A stretch of 33,985 nt of DNA, taken from assembly GCA_005885325.1 (NCBI GenBank), contig VAYX01000016.1, positions 1-33,985 on the forward strand. The letters are read 5' to 3'. Shown in pieces: positions 9,480-18,979 of the stretch (the stretch's first letter is position 1; each line of letters opens with the position of its first letter). The translations under genes and the position numbers were made by a program. Below the pieces are notes generated by a model, which made no database searches, was not told the DNA's origin, and saw only the letters and a program-made list of their open reading frames with translations. The DNA comes from Actinomycetota bacterium (GTDB taxonomy: Bacteria; Actinomycetota; UBA4738; HRBIN12).

Positions 9480-9712
9480 CCCGGGTCGACGATCTCGACC
9501 GCGGCGTGGACCCCTTCGCGGATGGCCGCCGCCTTCACCACCTGGCGAATGGCTCGGGCCGTTCGTCCGCCCTTGCCGATGACCTTGCCCATGTCCTCGG
9601 GATCCACGGTGAGCTGGAGGAGGATCCCGCGATCGTCGTGAACCTCGTTCACCTCGACCGCGTCGGGGTTCTCGACGAGCTCCCTCGCGATGTACTCGAG
9701 GAGCTCCTTCAC
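9476..9712 (-). CDS. KH-domain RNA-binding protein (YlqC-like)
   Basis: GTG start: [73 protein letters not shown] motif. Confidence 0.9.
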   Translation of the reverse strand: MKELLEYIARELVENPDAVEVNEVHDDRGILLQLTVDPEDMGKVIGKGGRTARAIRQVVKAAAIREGVHAAVEIVDPG

Positions 9713-9993
9713 GAAGCCGCCTTGCTCTCCTTCTTCTCCGACTGGAACTTCTCCCAGATGCCCGCCTTGGTCAGCAGCACCTGGACCGCTTGGCTCGGCT
9801 GCGCGCCCTTTCGGAGCCACTCCATGGCCCGGGCCTCGTCGATGTCGATCAGCGACGGATCCTCGAGCGGGTGGTACTTCCCGATGTTCTCGATGAACCG
9901 GCCATCGCGCGGGCTCCGCTGGTCGGCCACCACCACCCGAAAGAAGGGACGCTTCTTGGCCCCCATCCGCCGCAACCTGATCCTCGTCGTCAT
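9709..9993 (-). CDS. rpsP: 30S ribosomal protein S16
   Basis: [43 protein letters not shown]. Confidence 0.95.
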   Translation of the reverse strand: MTTRIRLRRMGAKKRPFFRVVVADQRSPRDGRFIENIGKYHPLEDPSLIDIDEARAMEWLRKGAQPSQAVQVLLTKAGIWEKFQSEKKESKAAS

Positions 9994-10005
9994 CCCGTTC
10001 CTTCT

Positions 10006-11343
10006 CTACGAGATCCCCGGCAGGCCCGGGATCTTCAGACCCCGCTTGCCCCCGAGCATCGTCCGCATCATCTTCCGGGCCCCGTCGAACTCCTTCAGCA
10101 GGGAGTTCACGTCGGCCGTGGTGGTCCCGGAGCCGCGGGCGATCCTCAGGCGCCGGGACCCACCGATGATAGCGGGGTTGCGGCGCTCCTCGGGGGTCAT
10201 GGAGCAGATGACGGCCTCCGCCCGGGCCATCTGGCGCTCGTCCACCTGGCCGGCCAGGTCCTTCAGCGCGTCCTTGCCCCCGGGGATCCCGGGAAGCATG
10301 GCCAGCAGATCCTGGAGCGGCCCGAGCTTTCGCATCTCGCGCATCTGCACCAGGAAGTCCTCCAACGTGAACTGGGCCGTGGCCATCTTCTCCGCGGCCT
10401 CCTTGGCCTTGTCGGCGTCGAGGTTCTCCTGGGCCCGGTCGATGAGCGTGAGCACGTCGCCCATCCCCAGGATCCTGGAGGCCATGCGGTCCGGATAGAA
10501 CGGCTCGAGGTCGGCGGGGCGCTCCCCCGTCCCGGCGAAGAAGACCGGGCGTCCGGTGACGGCGGTGATCGAGAGCGCCGCCCCGCCCCGAGCATCGCCG
10601 TCGAGCTTGGTGAGGATGAACCCGGTCGTGTCGACCTCGCGCATGAACGCGCGGGCCTGGACCACGGCGTCCTGGCCGGTCATGGCGTCGGAGGCCATCA
10701 GCACGTGATGGGGCTTGATCGCGTCCTTCACCCGCCGGGCCTCCTTCATCATCTCCTCGTCCACGTGAAGCCGGCCCGCCGTGTCGACGATGACCACGTC
10801 GAGCCCCTCCCGCTCGGCCTGCTTCAGGCCCGCCTTGGCCACCTTGACGGGATCCGCGCCGTCGGAGGCCACCGGGACGCCGACCTCTGCCCCCAAGGTG
10901 AACAGCTGCTCGACGGCCGCGGGCCGCTGGAGGTCCGCGGCGACGAGCAGCGGGTGCTTGCCCTTCTCCTTCAGCATCCGGGCGAGCTTGGCGGAGGCCG
11001 TGGTCTTGCCCGAGCCCTGAACCCCGGCCATCATCACCACCGCGGGCTTGGCCGAGGGAAGGGTGAACGCGGATTGCGTCCCTCCCATCGTTGCCTGGAG
11101 CTCCTCCCGCACCACCTTGATGACCTGCTGTGCTGGGGTCAGGCTCTTCATCACCTCTTCGGAGAGCGCTCGCTTCCTGACCCTTGCCAGGAGCTCGTCG
11201 GCCACCTCGACCGACACGTCCGCGTCCAGCAGGGCGGTCCGCATGTCGGCCAGCGCGTTGTCCACCTGCTTGGGATGCAGCTTGCCCCGCGACCGAAGCT
11301 TCTTGAAGATCCCGTCCAGCTGTTGTGTCAGCGTGTCGAACAC
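10006..11343 (-). CDS. ffh: Signal recognition particle protein Ffh (SRP54)
   Basis: MFDTLTQQLDGIFKKLRSRGKL..., GVQGSGKTTASAKLA, VIVDTAGRLHVDEEMM, TKLDGDARGGAALS, and M-domain. Confidence 0.95.
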   Translation of the reverse strand: MFDTLTQQLDGIFKKLRSRGKLHPKQVDNALADMRTALLDADVSVEVADELLARVRKRALSEEVMKSLTPAQQVIKVVREELQATMGGTQSAFTLPSAKPAVVMMAGVQGSGKTTASAKLARMLKEKGKHPLLVAADLQRPAAVEQLFTLGAEVGVPVASDGADPVKVAKAGLKQAEREGLDVVIVDTAGRLHVDEEMMKEARRVKDAIKPHHVLMASDAMTGQDAVVQARAFMREVDTTGFILTKLDGDARGGAALSITAVTGRPVFFAGTGERPADLEPFYPDRMASRILGMGDVLTLIDRAQENLDADKAKEAAEKMATAQFTLEDFLVQMREMRKLGPLQDLLAMLPGIPGGKDALKDLAGQVDERQMARAEAVICSMTPEERRNPAIIGGSRRLRIARGSGTTTADVNSLLKEFDGARKMMRTMLGGKRGLKIPGLPGIS

Positions 11344-11739
11344 CTAGCCGCTCCCCTCCGTGGGGGCCAACACCTTCTCCACCGTCCGAAGGAGCGCCAG
11401 CGGGCTGAACGGTTTGGTGAAGTACTCGTCGGCGCCGAGCGAGAGGACGTATTCACGGCCTTCCTCGCCCACCGCGGTCACGATGATCACGCGGACGTCC
11501 GCCGTCTCGGGCGCCGACTTCAGCTCCTTCAGTACCTCCGCGCCGCTCGGGCCGGGGATGTTGAGGTCCAGGAACATGAGGTCCGGTGGCCGGTCCCGGG
11601 CCATGGCCAGGGCGGCCTGCCCGTCACTCGCCTCACGGATGTCGAACCCCTCGTGCTCCAGGACCATCCGCATCGCTTCCCGCATCGTCGGATGGTCCTC
11701 CACGATGAGGATGTCCGCCTTCGCCACGCCCTCAGCCAC
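11344..11739 (-). CDS. Receiver-only (CheY-like) response regulator
   Basis: ADILIVEDHPTMREAMRMVLEHEGFDIREASDGQAALAMARDRPPDLMFLDLNIPGPSGAEVLKELK...VIIVTAVG...LGADEYFTKPFSPLALL; acidic pocket, phospho-Asp, Thr and Lys present; no output domain. Start GTG 11739 or TTG 11751. Confidence 0.9.
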   Translation of the reverse strand: MAEGVAKADILIVEDHPTMREAMRMVLEHEGFDIREASDGQAALAMARDRPPDLMFLDLNIPGPSGAEVLKELKSAPETADVRVIIVTAVGEEGREYVLSLGADEYFTKPFSPLALLRTVEKVLAPTEGSG

Positions 11740-11740
11740 G

Positions 11741-12745
11741 TCAGCCCCCAAGGATCCGTTCGGCGAAGGCCCGGGAGTCGAACGCCTGGAGATCGTCGAT
11801 CCGCTCGCCCGTCCCCACCAGCTTGACCGGGACCCCCAACCCCTCGCGAACAGCGAGCACGATACCGCCCTTCGCCGTCCCGTCGAGCTTCGCCAGGGCC
11901 ACGCCGGTCACGTCCACCGCGCTGGCGAAGGCTTCGGCCTGTGCGATGCCGTTCTGTCCGGTAGTCGCGTCCAGGACCAGCAGCACCTCGTCCACGGTTC
12001 CGGCGGCCTTCTCCAGCACGCGTTTGACCTTCTGGAGCTCGTCCATCAGTGGCGTGCGGGTGTGCAGCCGTCCCGCCGTGTCCACGAGCAGGACGTCGAC
12101 GTCGCGGGCCCGAGCGGACTCCACGGCGTCGAAGGCAACCGCGCCGGGGTCGGCCCCCCGCTGCTGCGCGATCAACTGAACGTTCGCTCGTCTGGCCCAG
12201 GCATCGAGTTGCTCGGCGGCGGCTGCCCGGAACGTGTCGGTGTTCGCCACGCTCACCTTGCGGCCCTCCCGGGCCAGGCGGGCGGCGAGCTTGCCGATGG
12301 TCGTGGTCTTCCCGGCGCCGTTGACCCCGACGACGAGGACCACCCCCAGGCGACCCGAGGGAAGGCGGAGGGCCCCGTCCTCCCCCAGGAGGCCCACGAT
12401 CTCCTCCCGAAGCAGGTCCTCGGGGTCGGCGCCCACCTCGTAGCGGTCACGGATGTCCCGCACCATCCGAGAGGCCGCAGCCGGGCCGACGTCGGCCTTC
12501 AGCAGGAGGTCCTCGAGCCGGTTCCACTCGTCCCCGCCGGGCGTCCCACCGGTCAGGAGGGCTCGGGCCCTCGCCCCCAGGCCGTCGCTCCGGCGGCGAG
12601 CCGGCGACGGCGCCTCCGCCGCCGGCATCGATGACGGTGGAGCTGCGGCCGGGGCACGGCCGCGTCGCGACACGGCCGTGACGATGCCCGCGACGACGAT
12701 CGCGACGACGGCGACGATGAACAGGCCGACGATCAGGACGTCCAC
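11741..12745 (-). CDS. ftsY: SRP receptor FtsY with N-terminal TM anchor
   Basis: N-terminal hydrophobic MDVLIVGLFIVAVVAIVVAGIVTAV, GVNGAGKTTTIGKLA, DTFRAAAAEQLDAWA, LLVDTAGRLHT, LAKLDGTAKGG. Confidence 0.95.
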   Translation of the reverse strand: MDVLIVGLFIVAVVAIVVAGIVTAVSRRGRAPAAAPPSSMPAAEAPSPARRRSDGLGARARALLTGGTPGGDEWNRLEDLLLKADVGPAAASRMVRDIRDRYEVGADPEDLLREEIVGLLGEDGALRLPSGRLGVVLVVGVNGAGKTTTIGKLAARLAREGRKVSVANTDTFRAAAAEQLDAWARRANVQLIAQQRGADPGAVAFDAVESARARDVDVLLVDTAGRLHTRTPLMDELQKVKRVLEKAAGTVDEVLLVLDATTGQNGIAQAEAFASAVDVTGVALAKLDGTAKGGIVLAVREGLGVPVKLVGTGERIDDLQAFDSRAFAERILGG

Positions 12746-12756
12746 GGGGATACAGG

Positions 12757-15700
12757 CTACTCGGTGGCCGCGTCCGGACCGTGCAACACGGCGACAGCAT
12801 CGCCGGGTTCGGCCGTAGGCCCTTCGCCCGGCATCTCCAGGCGCTGCCCCACCACCCTCGAGGTCCCCTCCTTGCTCATCGAGACCCCGTACATCATCTG
12901 CGCGACCTCCATCGTCCGCTTCTGGTGCGTCACGATCAGCACCTGGGAGTCGTCGACGAATCCCCTGATCAGCTGGAGGAACCGGTGCAGGTTCACGTCG
13001 TCGAGAGCCGGCTCGACCTCGTCCATCAGGTAGAACGGGCTCGGCCTGGCCTTGAAGATGGCGAACAGGAAGGCGAGCGCGGTGAGCGCCCGCTCACCGC
13101 CGGACAGGAGCGAGATGCGCTTCACCCGCTTACGGCCCGGGCGAGCCTCGATCTCGATCCCGGTGGCCAGGATGTCCTCCGGCTCGGTGGCCACGAGCCG
13201 TCCCTCTCCTCCGGGGAAGAGCTCCTGGAACAACGCCTCGAAGGAGGACGCCACGTCACGGTAGGCGGCGGCAAACGTGGTGGCGATCTCCTCGTCGATC
13301 CGGGCGACGACCTGCATCAGGTCTCGCCGGGCCTTCCGGACGTCGTCGAGCTCCCTGGCCATGAAGTCGTGACGCTCCGAAAGGGCCTCGAACTCCCCGC
13401 CGGCGAGCAGGTTCACCCGGCCCAGGAGGGCCAGCCGGCGCTGCACGAGCTCGGCGCGCCGCTCGATGGACTGGGCCGACTCGTCCGTTCCCAAGCTCGC
13501 GACCGCCTGCTCCGGTTCCGCCTGGTGCCCCTCCCGTAGCAACCGCTCCGCGTCGCGGACCCTGCGCTCCAGATCGCCGCGAACCCGGTCCTCTTCCTCG
13601 TACTCCTCTCGGAGCCGTTCCAGCTCCTGGGAAGCCTCCCGCCAGGCTCGGTTGACCCCGGCTTCGCCTTCGGTCGCCTCGCGCTCGGCCTCGGCTGCCT
13701 CGTCCCGCCGAGCCCCAGCCGATTCCATTGCGGCCTCGGCGGCGACGAGGCGTTGGTCGGCGTGGCCCCGTTCGATGCCCGCGGCGTCGAGCGCCGCCGA
13801 AAGCGCGTCCGGGTCCTGCGCTGCGAGCGTCGCGCGCTCGGCGCGAACCGAGGTCAGCCGAGCGGAGATCCCGGCCCGGTCTCGCCGCAGGGTCTCCACC
13901 GCGACCCGGTGCTGGATCGGCGGCTCCGGGGCCCTCGGGAGGTTCGGCAGCACATGGGTGGCAGGCTCGGCCGCGGACAGCCGGTCTCGCCAGGCCGCGG
14001 CCGCGTCCTCCACCCCGGCCAGGCGTTGGCCCTGGCTCTCCTCCTCCCGGGCCAGCGCGTTCGCCTCGGTCTCCAGACGAGCCATGGCCTCGGCGGCGCG
14101 CGTGATCTCGGCGTCGGACTGCTCGAGCCGGGCGGCGAGCCGCTCGAACTCCGCCGCCGCCTGTCCCAGCCGGTGGCGCGCGGGCCGGGCCGCCGACAGG
14201 GTCCGCGCCAGGTCGTGTTCGACCCTTGCCAGCTCGCGCGCGATCTCGTCCCCCCGGGACGTTGATGCGGCGGTTCGGATGAACGCCGGACCGATCAGCA
14301 CACCGTCGGCGGTGACGAACGCGCATTTGGGATGGGTTTGGTGCTTCGCCACGGCCTCCTCGAGCGAGTCCGCGATGTAGATGTCCTTCAGGACCGTCGA
14401 AACGAGCCCGCGAGCGGCGGGATCGGCCGACACGATCGAGAGCAGGGTGCGTTCCTCGGGCAGCACGAAGGACGCGGGGCCTCCGCCGGCGACGGCGAGC
14501 GTCGCGCCCTCGCCGTTCGGAGCCTCCTCGATCGCGACGTCCATGTCCGCGTAGACGACCGCGTCGGCGAAGGGGCCGAGGCCCGCGACGAGCGCGCGCT
14601 CCCAGCCATCCTCGACCTCGACCAGTCTGCCCAGCAGCCCCACGGCCCGGTTGGCACGCGACGCGAGGAACCGGGACCCGGGGGTCTCCTCCAGGTCGGC
14701 CTTCCGCGCCTCCAGCAGCTCCCGCCGCGCGAGGAACCGCCGCTCGGCCTCTTCGAGCTCCGCCACCCGCCGGGCGAGCTCCGTCCGTTCCCCATCCAGC
14801 GCTGCTTTGCGTTCGGAGACCGGCGCGCTCTCCCCGTCGAGCCGCTCGATCTCCTCGCCCAGCCGGGCCCGCTCGGCTTCCACCGCCGCGCGTCGTTCGC
14901 GTACCTGCCCCAGGTGCTCCTCCAGGCGCGCCCGCTCGCGTTCGTGCGAGGCCAGCGAGGCTCTGAGCGTCTCCATCTCCGCCCGGTGGGCCGCGGCTTC
15001 CTCGGAGATCCGGCGGCGCTCCTCCTCCACGAGCCGCCGCGTCTCGATGGCCTCGCGGAATCCCCGCTCCGCCTCGTCGAGCTCGCGCTCGCGCTGCTCG
15101 AGCTCCACGGCCACCTCACCCAACCGCGCCTCCATGCGGGCCGAGTCCTCGTCCATCGCCGTCAGGCGGGCGTGCCGCGAGGCTTCGGCGGCCAGCTGCG
15201 TGCGCGCCATGGACTCGGCTTCCACGGCCGTGCGAAGCGCGCGCTCAGCGGAGGATTTCTCCTCCTGGGTCTGCCGGAGCACGGCCTCGGCCTCCTGGAG
15301 CGCCCACACCGCCCTGGCCCGCGCGTCCGCCGCGCTCGCCACGTCCTGGTCGAGCGAGTCCAGCAGCTCTCGAGCCCCCTTCCGCCGCTCGAGACCCTCG
15401 TCCCACCCTCCGGTTCGCCGATCACGCTCCGCCAGGAGGTCCCGCAGCCGTGCCGCAGCGAGCTTCACGGCCACCGCGTCCGCTTCGGCCGTCAGCTCCT
15501 CATGGCGGTGCGCCATCTCGGCCTGCTGCTTCAGCGGCTTCAGCTGGCGCCGGAGCTCGGCCAGGACGTCGGACAGCCGGACCAGGTCCTGCTCCAGGCC
15601 GGCCAGCTTGCGCTCGGCGCGCTCGCGCCGCCGCCGGTGCTTGGCGATGCCCGCGGCCTCCTCGATGTACTGACGGCGCTCCTCCGGCCGGACCGTGAGC

Positions 15701-16146
15701 ACCTCCTCGAGCTGCCCCTGGCTGACGATGGTGTGCAGCGCGCGCCCGATGCCGCTCTCCGACAGCAGCTCCTGCACGTCGAGGAGCCGGCACACCCGCC
15801 CCCCGATCCGGTACTCGCTGTCGCCGCTCCTGAAGATCGTCCGGCTGACCTCGATCTCGCTCATCGGAACGGGGATCAGGCCGGCCGAGTTGTCGATCAC
15901 GAGCTTGACCTCGGCCATCCCGAGCGCCGGACGCTGCGGGCTCCCTGCGAAGATGACGTCCGCCATCTGATTGCCCCGCAAGGCTCTTGGGCCCTGCTCT
16001 CCCAGCACCCAGCTGATGGCGTCGACCAGGTTGGACTTGCCCGACCCGTTTGGGCCCACGATGACGCTGATCCCCGGGGCGAACTCGAGGATCGTCTTGT
16101 CGGCGAAGGACTTGAAGCCTCGGATCTGGAGGGAGCGAAGGAACAT
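12757..16146 (-). CDS. smc: Chromosome segregation protein SMC
   Basis: MFLRSLQIRGFKSFADKTILEFAPGISVIVGPNGSGKSNLVDAISWVLGEQ; coiled coils, hinge; LLSGGERALTALAFLFAIFKARPSPFYLMDEVEPALDDVN. Confidence 0.96.
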   Translation of the reverse strand: MFLRSLQIRGFKSFADKTILEFAPGISVIVGPNGSGKSNLVDAISWVLGEQGPRALRGNQMADVIFAGSPQRPALGMAEVKLVIDNSAGLIPVPMSEIEVSRTIFRSGDSEYRIGGRVCRLLDVQELLSESGIGRALHTIVSQGQLEEVLTVRPEERRQYIEEAAGIAKHRRRRERAERKLAGLEQDLVRLSDVLAELRRQLKPLKQQAEMAHRHEELTAEADAVAVKLAAARLRDLLAERDRRTGGWDEGLERRKGARELLDSLDQDVASAADARARAVWALQEAEAVLRQTQEEKSSAERALRTAVEAESMARTQLAAEASRHARLTAMDEDSARMEARLGEVAVELEQRERELDEAERGFREAIETRRLVEEERRRISEEAAAHRAEMETLRASLASHERERARLEEHLGQVRERRAAVEAERARLGEEIERLDGESAPVSERKAALDGERTELARRVAELEEAERRFLARRELLEARKADLEETPGSRFLASRANRAVGLLGRLVEVEDGWERALVAGLGPFADAVVYADMDVAIEEAPNGEGATLAVAGGGPASFVLPEERTLLSIVSADPAARGLVSTVLKDIYIADSLEEAVAKHQTHPKCAFVTADGVLIGPAFIRTAASTSRGDEIARELARVEHDLARTLSAARPARHRLGQAAAEFERLAARLEQSDAEITRAAEAMARLETEANALAREEESQGQRLAGVEDAAAAWRDRLSAAEPATHVLPNLPRAPEPPIQHRVAVETLRRDRAGISARLTSVRAERATLAAQDPDALSAALDAAGIERGHADQRLVAAEAAMESAGARRDEAAEAEREATEGEAGVNRAWREASQELERLREEYEEEDRVRGDLERRVRDAERLLREGHQAEPEQAVASLGTDESAQSIERRAELVQRRLALLGRVNLLAGGEFEALSERHDFMARELDDVRKARRDLMQVVARIDEEIATTFAAAYRDVASSFEALFQELFPGGEGRLVATEPEDILATGIEIEARPGRKRVKRISLLSGGERALTALAFLFAIFKARPSPFYLMDEVEPALDDVNLHRFLQLIRGFVDDSQVLIVTHQKRTMEVAQMMYGVSMSKEGTSRVVGQRLEMPGEGPTAEPGDAVAVLHGPDAATE

Positions 16147-16209
16147 GTCTGGAGGCCGATGCTAGCAGCGCCCGAGCGGTCGTTTCCCCGGTTTGACCAG
16201 GAACTTCAG

Positions 16210-16479
16210 TCAGCCGGTGATCCGGAAATCTCGGTCCCCCCGAACCTCTTCGGGAAGGACGTCGACCCGCTCCACGCGGGCGTGGTCCGGTCCCACCCCG
16301 CACCACGCCACCAACGCGTCCACGTCGTCGTCGATCCCTTCGAAGGCCGCCTCCACCCCCCCGTTCGGGAGATTGCGGACGAAGCCGCCGAGCCCGCGCT
16401 GTCGGGCCAACGTGGCGCACGTCGAGCGGAAGAAGACCCCCTGGACTCGGCCCTCGACCACCACGCGAACCCGCTTCAC
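16210..16479 (-). CDS. acyP: Acylphosphatase
   Basis: GTG start: VKRVRVVVEGRVQGVFFRSTCATLARQRGLGGFVRNLPNGGVEAAFEG; GRVQGVFFR catalytic motif. Confidence 0.92.
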   Translation of the reverse strand: MKRVRVVVEGRVQGVFFRSTCATLARQRGLGGFVRNLPNGGVEAAFEGIDDDVDALVAWCGVGPDHARVERVDVLPEEVRGDRDFRITG

Positions 16480-16554
16480 TGCGGGATTCTTACCGGATCG
16501 GGCCGACGCCAACCCCAGGCGGCAACCAGGGCACGCTGAGACGACGGCCGTCCC

Positions 16555-16560
16555 TACAAT
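16555..16560 (+). promoter_or_regulatory. Candidate -10 element (TACAAT) for the pncA-like gene
   Basis: TACAAT close to TATAAT; GGAGG SD at 16568-16572 and GTG start at 16584. No convincing -35. Confidence 0.3.
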
Positions 16561-16583
16561 CCTCCTCGGAGGCAAAGCAAACA

Positions 16584-17165
16584 GTGGACCTCGGCCCGAA
16601 AGCCGCTCTGATCGTCGTGGACGTCCAGAACGACTTCGCCGACCCCAAGGGGAGCCTCTACGTGAAGGGGGGCGAGATGGTGGTCCCGGTGATCAACGAG
16701 CAGGTGGAGGCGGCGAGGGCGGCCGGAGCTCTCGTCGTGTACACGCAGGACTGGCACCCGACGTCGACGCCCCACTTCCAGAAGGACGGCGGCATCTGGC
16801 CCGTGCACTGTGTCAAGGAGACGTGGGGCGCCGAGCTCCACCCGGATCTCTAGGTCGTGGGCCAGTCGGTGAAGAAAGGGACCGACGGCGAGGACGGCTA
16901 CTCCGCGTTCAGCGTGCGGGATCCGAGGACCGGGGAGACGGCCTCCACCCAGCTCGAGGCCATGCTCCGGGAACGAGGCGTCCAGGCCGTCACGGTGTGC
17001 GGCCTGGCCACCGACTATTGCGTGGTCGAGACGGTCCTCGACGCGCGGCGGCTGCGGTTCGAGACCGAGGTGCTTTCCCCGGCCGTCCGGGCGGTCGACC
17101 TCCACCCCGGCGACGGTGACCGCGCGCTCGAGCGCATGCGCGAGGCAGGGGCGGTCGTCGGTTAG
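16584..17165 (+). pseudogene. pncA: Nicotinamidase/isochorismatase-family hydrolase interrupted by in-frame TAG at 16851-16853
   Basis: 16584-16853: MDLGPKAALIVVDVQNDFADPKGSLYVKGG...YTQDWHPTSTPHF...GGIWPVHCVKETWGAELHPDL*; same frame continues VVGQSVKKGTDGEDGYSAF...VQAVTVCGLATDYCVVETVLDA...GAVVG* to 17165. Confidence 0.85.
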
Positions 17166-17180
17166 CGGTCGCCGCCGAGG

Positions 17181-18023
17181 TCAGCTCTGGCATTGCGGGC
17201 AGAAGTAGGCGCTCCGGCCGGAGACCTTCACGGTCTGGATCGGGGTGCGGCAGCGCCGGCAGGGCAGGCTCTGGCGGCCGTAGACCTTGAGCTCGTTCTG
17301 GAACTCGCCTGGCTTGCCGAACAGGTCGAGGTACGCCTCGTCCTCCAGCGTCGTCCCCCGGTACCGGATGGCCTCCTGCAAGACCTCCTGGAGCGAGCGA
17401 TAGAGACGGCGCACCTCCTGCGAGGAGAGTGTGTCCGACAACCGGTCGTGCCGCAGCCCCGCGGCGAACAGAACCTCGTCGGAGTAGATGTTGCCCAGCC
17501 CGGAGATGAACTTCTGGTCCATGAGGAGCTGCTTCAGCTTCGACCCCCGTTGGGCCATCTGCCCCCCAAACGACTGCCACGTGAAGACGTGGTCGAGGGG
17601 GTCGATGGCGATGTGCTGGAGCTCCTTCACCTTCCCCAGGTCATCGCCGGCCGCGACGAACATCTCCCCGAAGGTGCGCGGGTCGACGAACCGGAGGTCG
17701 CCCCCCTGCTGGAAGGTGATCACGACGTGGGTATGGGGCGGGAGCGGCACCCGCTTGTTGCCTCGGACGAACTGGCCGCTCATGCCGAAATGGACCACAA
17801 GCACGTCACCGTTGTCCAGGAACAGCAGGACGTACTTCCCACGGCGGTCGGCCTTCAGGATCTTGCGGCCGACGAGCCTGTCGACGAACTCCTTGCGCCT
17901 GCCGTGCCGGCGGATGACCCGCATGGCATTCTTCGACGGTCGGACCTCGGCCGCGGCGATCTTGCGGCCCACGACGTCCTTTTCGAGGTCTCGCCGCATC
18001 ACCTCGACTTCGGGAAGCTCCAC
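17181..18023 (-). CDS. Fpg/Nei-family DNA glycosylase (MutM-like) lacking the N-terminal Pro
   Basis: M(GTG)ELPEVEVMRRDLEKDVVGRK..., RRGKYVLLFLDNGDVLVVHFGMSGQ, DQKFISGLGNIYSDEVLFAAGL (H2TH), CRRCRTPIQTVKVSGRSAYFCPQCQ zinc finger. Confidence 0.92.
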   Translation of the reverse strand: MELPEVEVMRRDLEKDVVGRKIAAAEVRPSKNAMRVIRRHGRRKEFVDRLVGRKILKADRRGKYVLLFLDNGDVLVVHFGMSGQFVRGNKRVPLPPHTHVVITFQQGGDLRFVDPRTFGEMFVAAGDDLGKVKELQHIAIDPLDHVFTWQSFGGQMAQRGSKLKQLLMDQKFISGLGNIYSDEVLFAAGLRHDRLSDTLSSQEVRRLYRSLQEVLQEAIRYRGTTLEDEAYLDLFGKPGEFQNELKVYGRQSLPCRRCRTPIQTVKVSGRSAYFCPQCQS

Positions 18024-18767
18024 CTACGCTCCCTTCGACCCCGTCTCGACGGGGCGCTCCGAGAGCTTCACGTAGGCTTCGTGGGCGGCCTGCTGCTCGG
18101 CCTCTTTCTTGGAGCGGCCGATCCCGGTGCCGTAGGGCCTCCCGGCCAGGAAGACGGTGGCCGTGAACTCCTTCTCATGGTCGGGGCCCCGTTCGTCGAT
18201 GCGGTACTCCGGGAGCGCCCGCAGGTCCTGCGAGGCCAGCTCCTGGAGGATCGTCTTGTAATCGCGTTCTCCCTCGCCCCGGACGTACGCAACCATGCGC
18301 GGGCGGAACAACCGCTCGATGATCGGTCGCGCGGCGTCGAGCCCGAGGTCGAGGTAGACAGCGCCCAGGACGGCCTCCAAGGCGTCGGCCAGGATGCTGG
18401 ACTTGTCCCTTCCCCCGGAGAGCTCCTCCCCCTTGCCCAGGCGGATCACCGAACCGAGCCCGAGGTCGCGGGCCACCTCGGCCAGGGCTCCCATGTTCAC
18501 GATGGCCGCACGCAGCTTGGCCAGCTCACCCTCGGAGAGGTCGGGGAACTCCCGGTACGCCAGATCGGTGACCACCAGACCGAGGACGGCATCGCCCAGG
18601 AACTCGAGGCGCTCGTTGTTGAACGCGAGCTCCTGCTCGAACGCGAACGACCGGTGGGTCAACGACTGGTCACGAAGGTCGGCGTCCGCGAAGCGGACGC
18701 CGAGCGCCCGCTCCAAGGCCACGGTCGTCGCGTCGTCGGCACCGGTCGAGCTCACGCGGTCCCTCAC
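18024..18767 (-). CDS. rnc: Ribonuclease III
   Basis: [55 protein letters not shown]-terminal dsRBD. Start GTG 18767 (or 18755). Confidence 0.94.
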   Translation of the reverse strand: MRDRVSSTGADDATTVALERALGVRFADADLRDQSLTHRSFAFEQELAFNNERLEFLGDAVLGLVVTDLAYREFPDLSEGELAKLRAAIVNMGALAEVARDLGLGSVIRLGKGEELSGGRDKSSILADALEAVLGAVYLDLGLDAARPIIERLFRPRMVAYVRGEGERDYKTILQELASQDLRALPEYRIDERGPDHEKEFTATVFLAGRPYGTGIGRSKKEAEQQAAHEAYVKLSERPVETGSKGA

Positions 18768-18774
18768 GACCTCG

Positions 18775-18951
18775 CTACTCGACCTCGATGGCCTGGCGAC
18801 CCCCGTAGTAGCCGCAATTGGCGCAGACACGATGGGGGAGCTTGGGTTGATGGCACTGGGGGCAGGTGGAGTACGTCGCGGCCTGCGCCTTCCAGTTGGC
18901 ACGCCGCTTGGCCCCCCGGGCCTGGGTCTGTCTCCTCTTCGGTACCGGCAT
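18775..18951 (-). CDS. rpmF: 50S ribosomal protein L32
   Basis: [58 protein letters not shown]; zinc-ribbon form. Confidence 0.95.
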   Translation of the reverse strand: MPVPKRRQTQARGAKRRANWKAQAATYSTCPQCHQPKLPHRVCANCGYYGGRQAIEVE

Positions 18952-18979
18952 CGGTCCTTCCTTTCTCGCCTGTCGCGCC

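Noticed and set aside
9790-11826. 678-aa plus-strand ORF
   Set aside because: Antisense to ffh and the response regulator; Arg/Gly/His/Leu-rich composition typical of high-GC shadow ORFs, with no recognisable domain.
14332-16539. 735-aa plus-strand ORF
   Set aside because: Antisense shadow of smc and acyP; biased composition, no domain signal.
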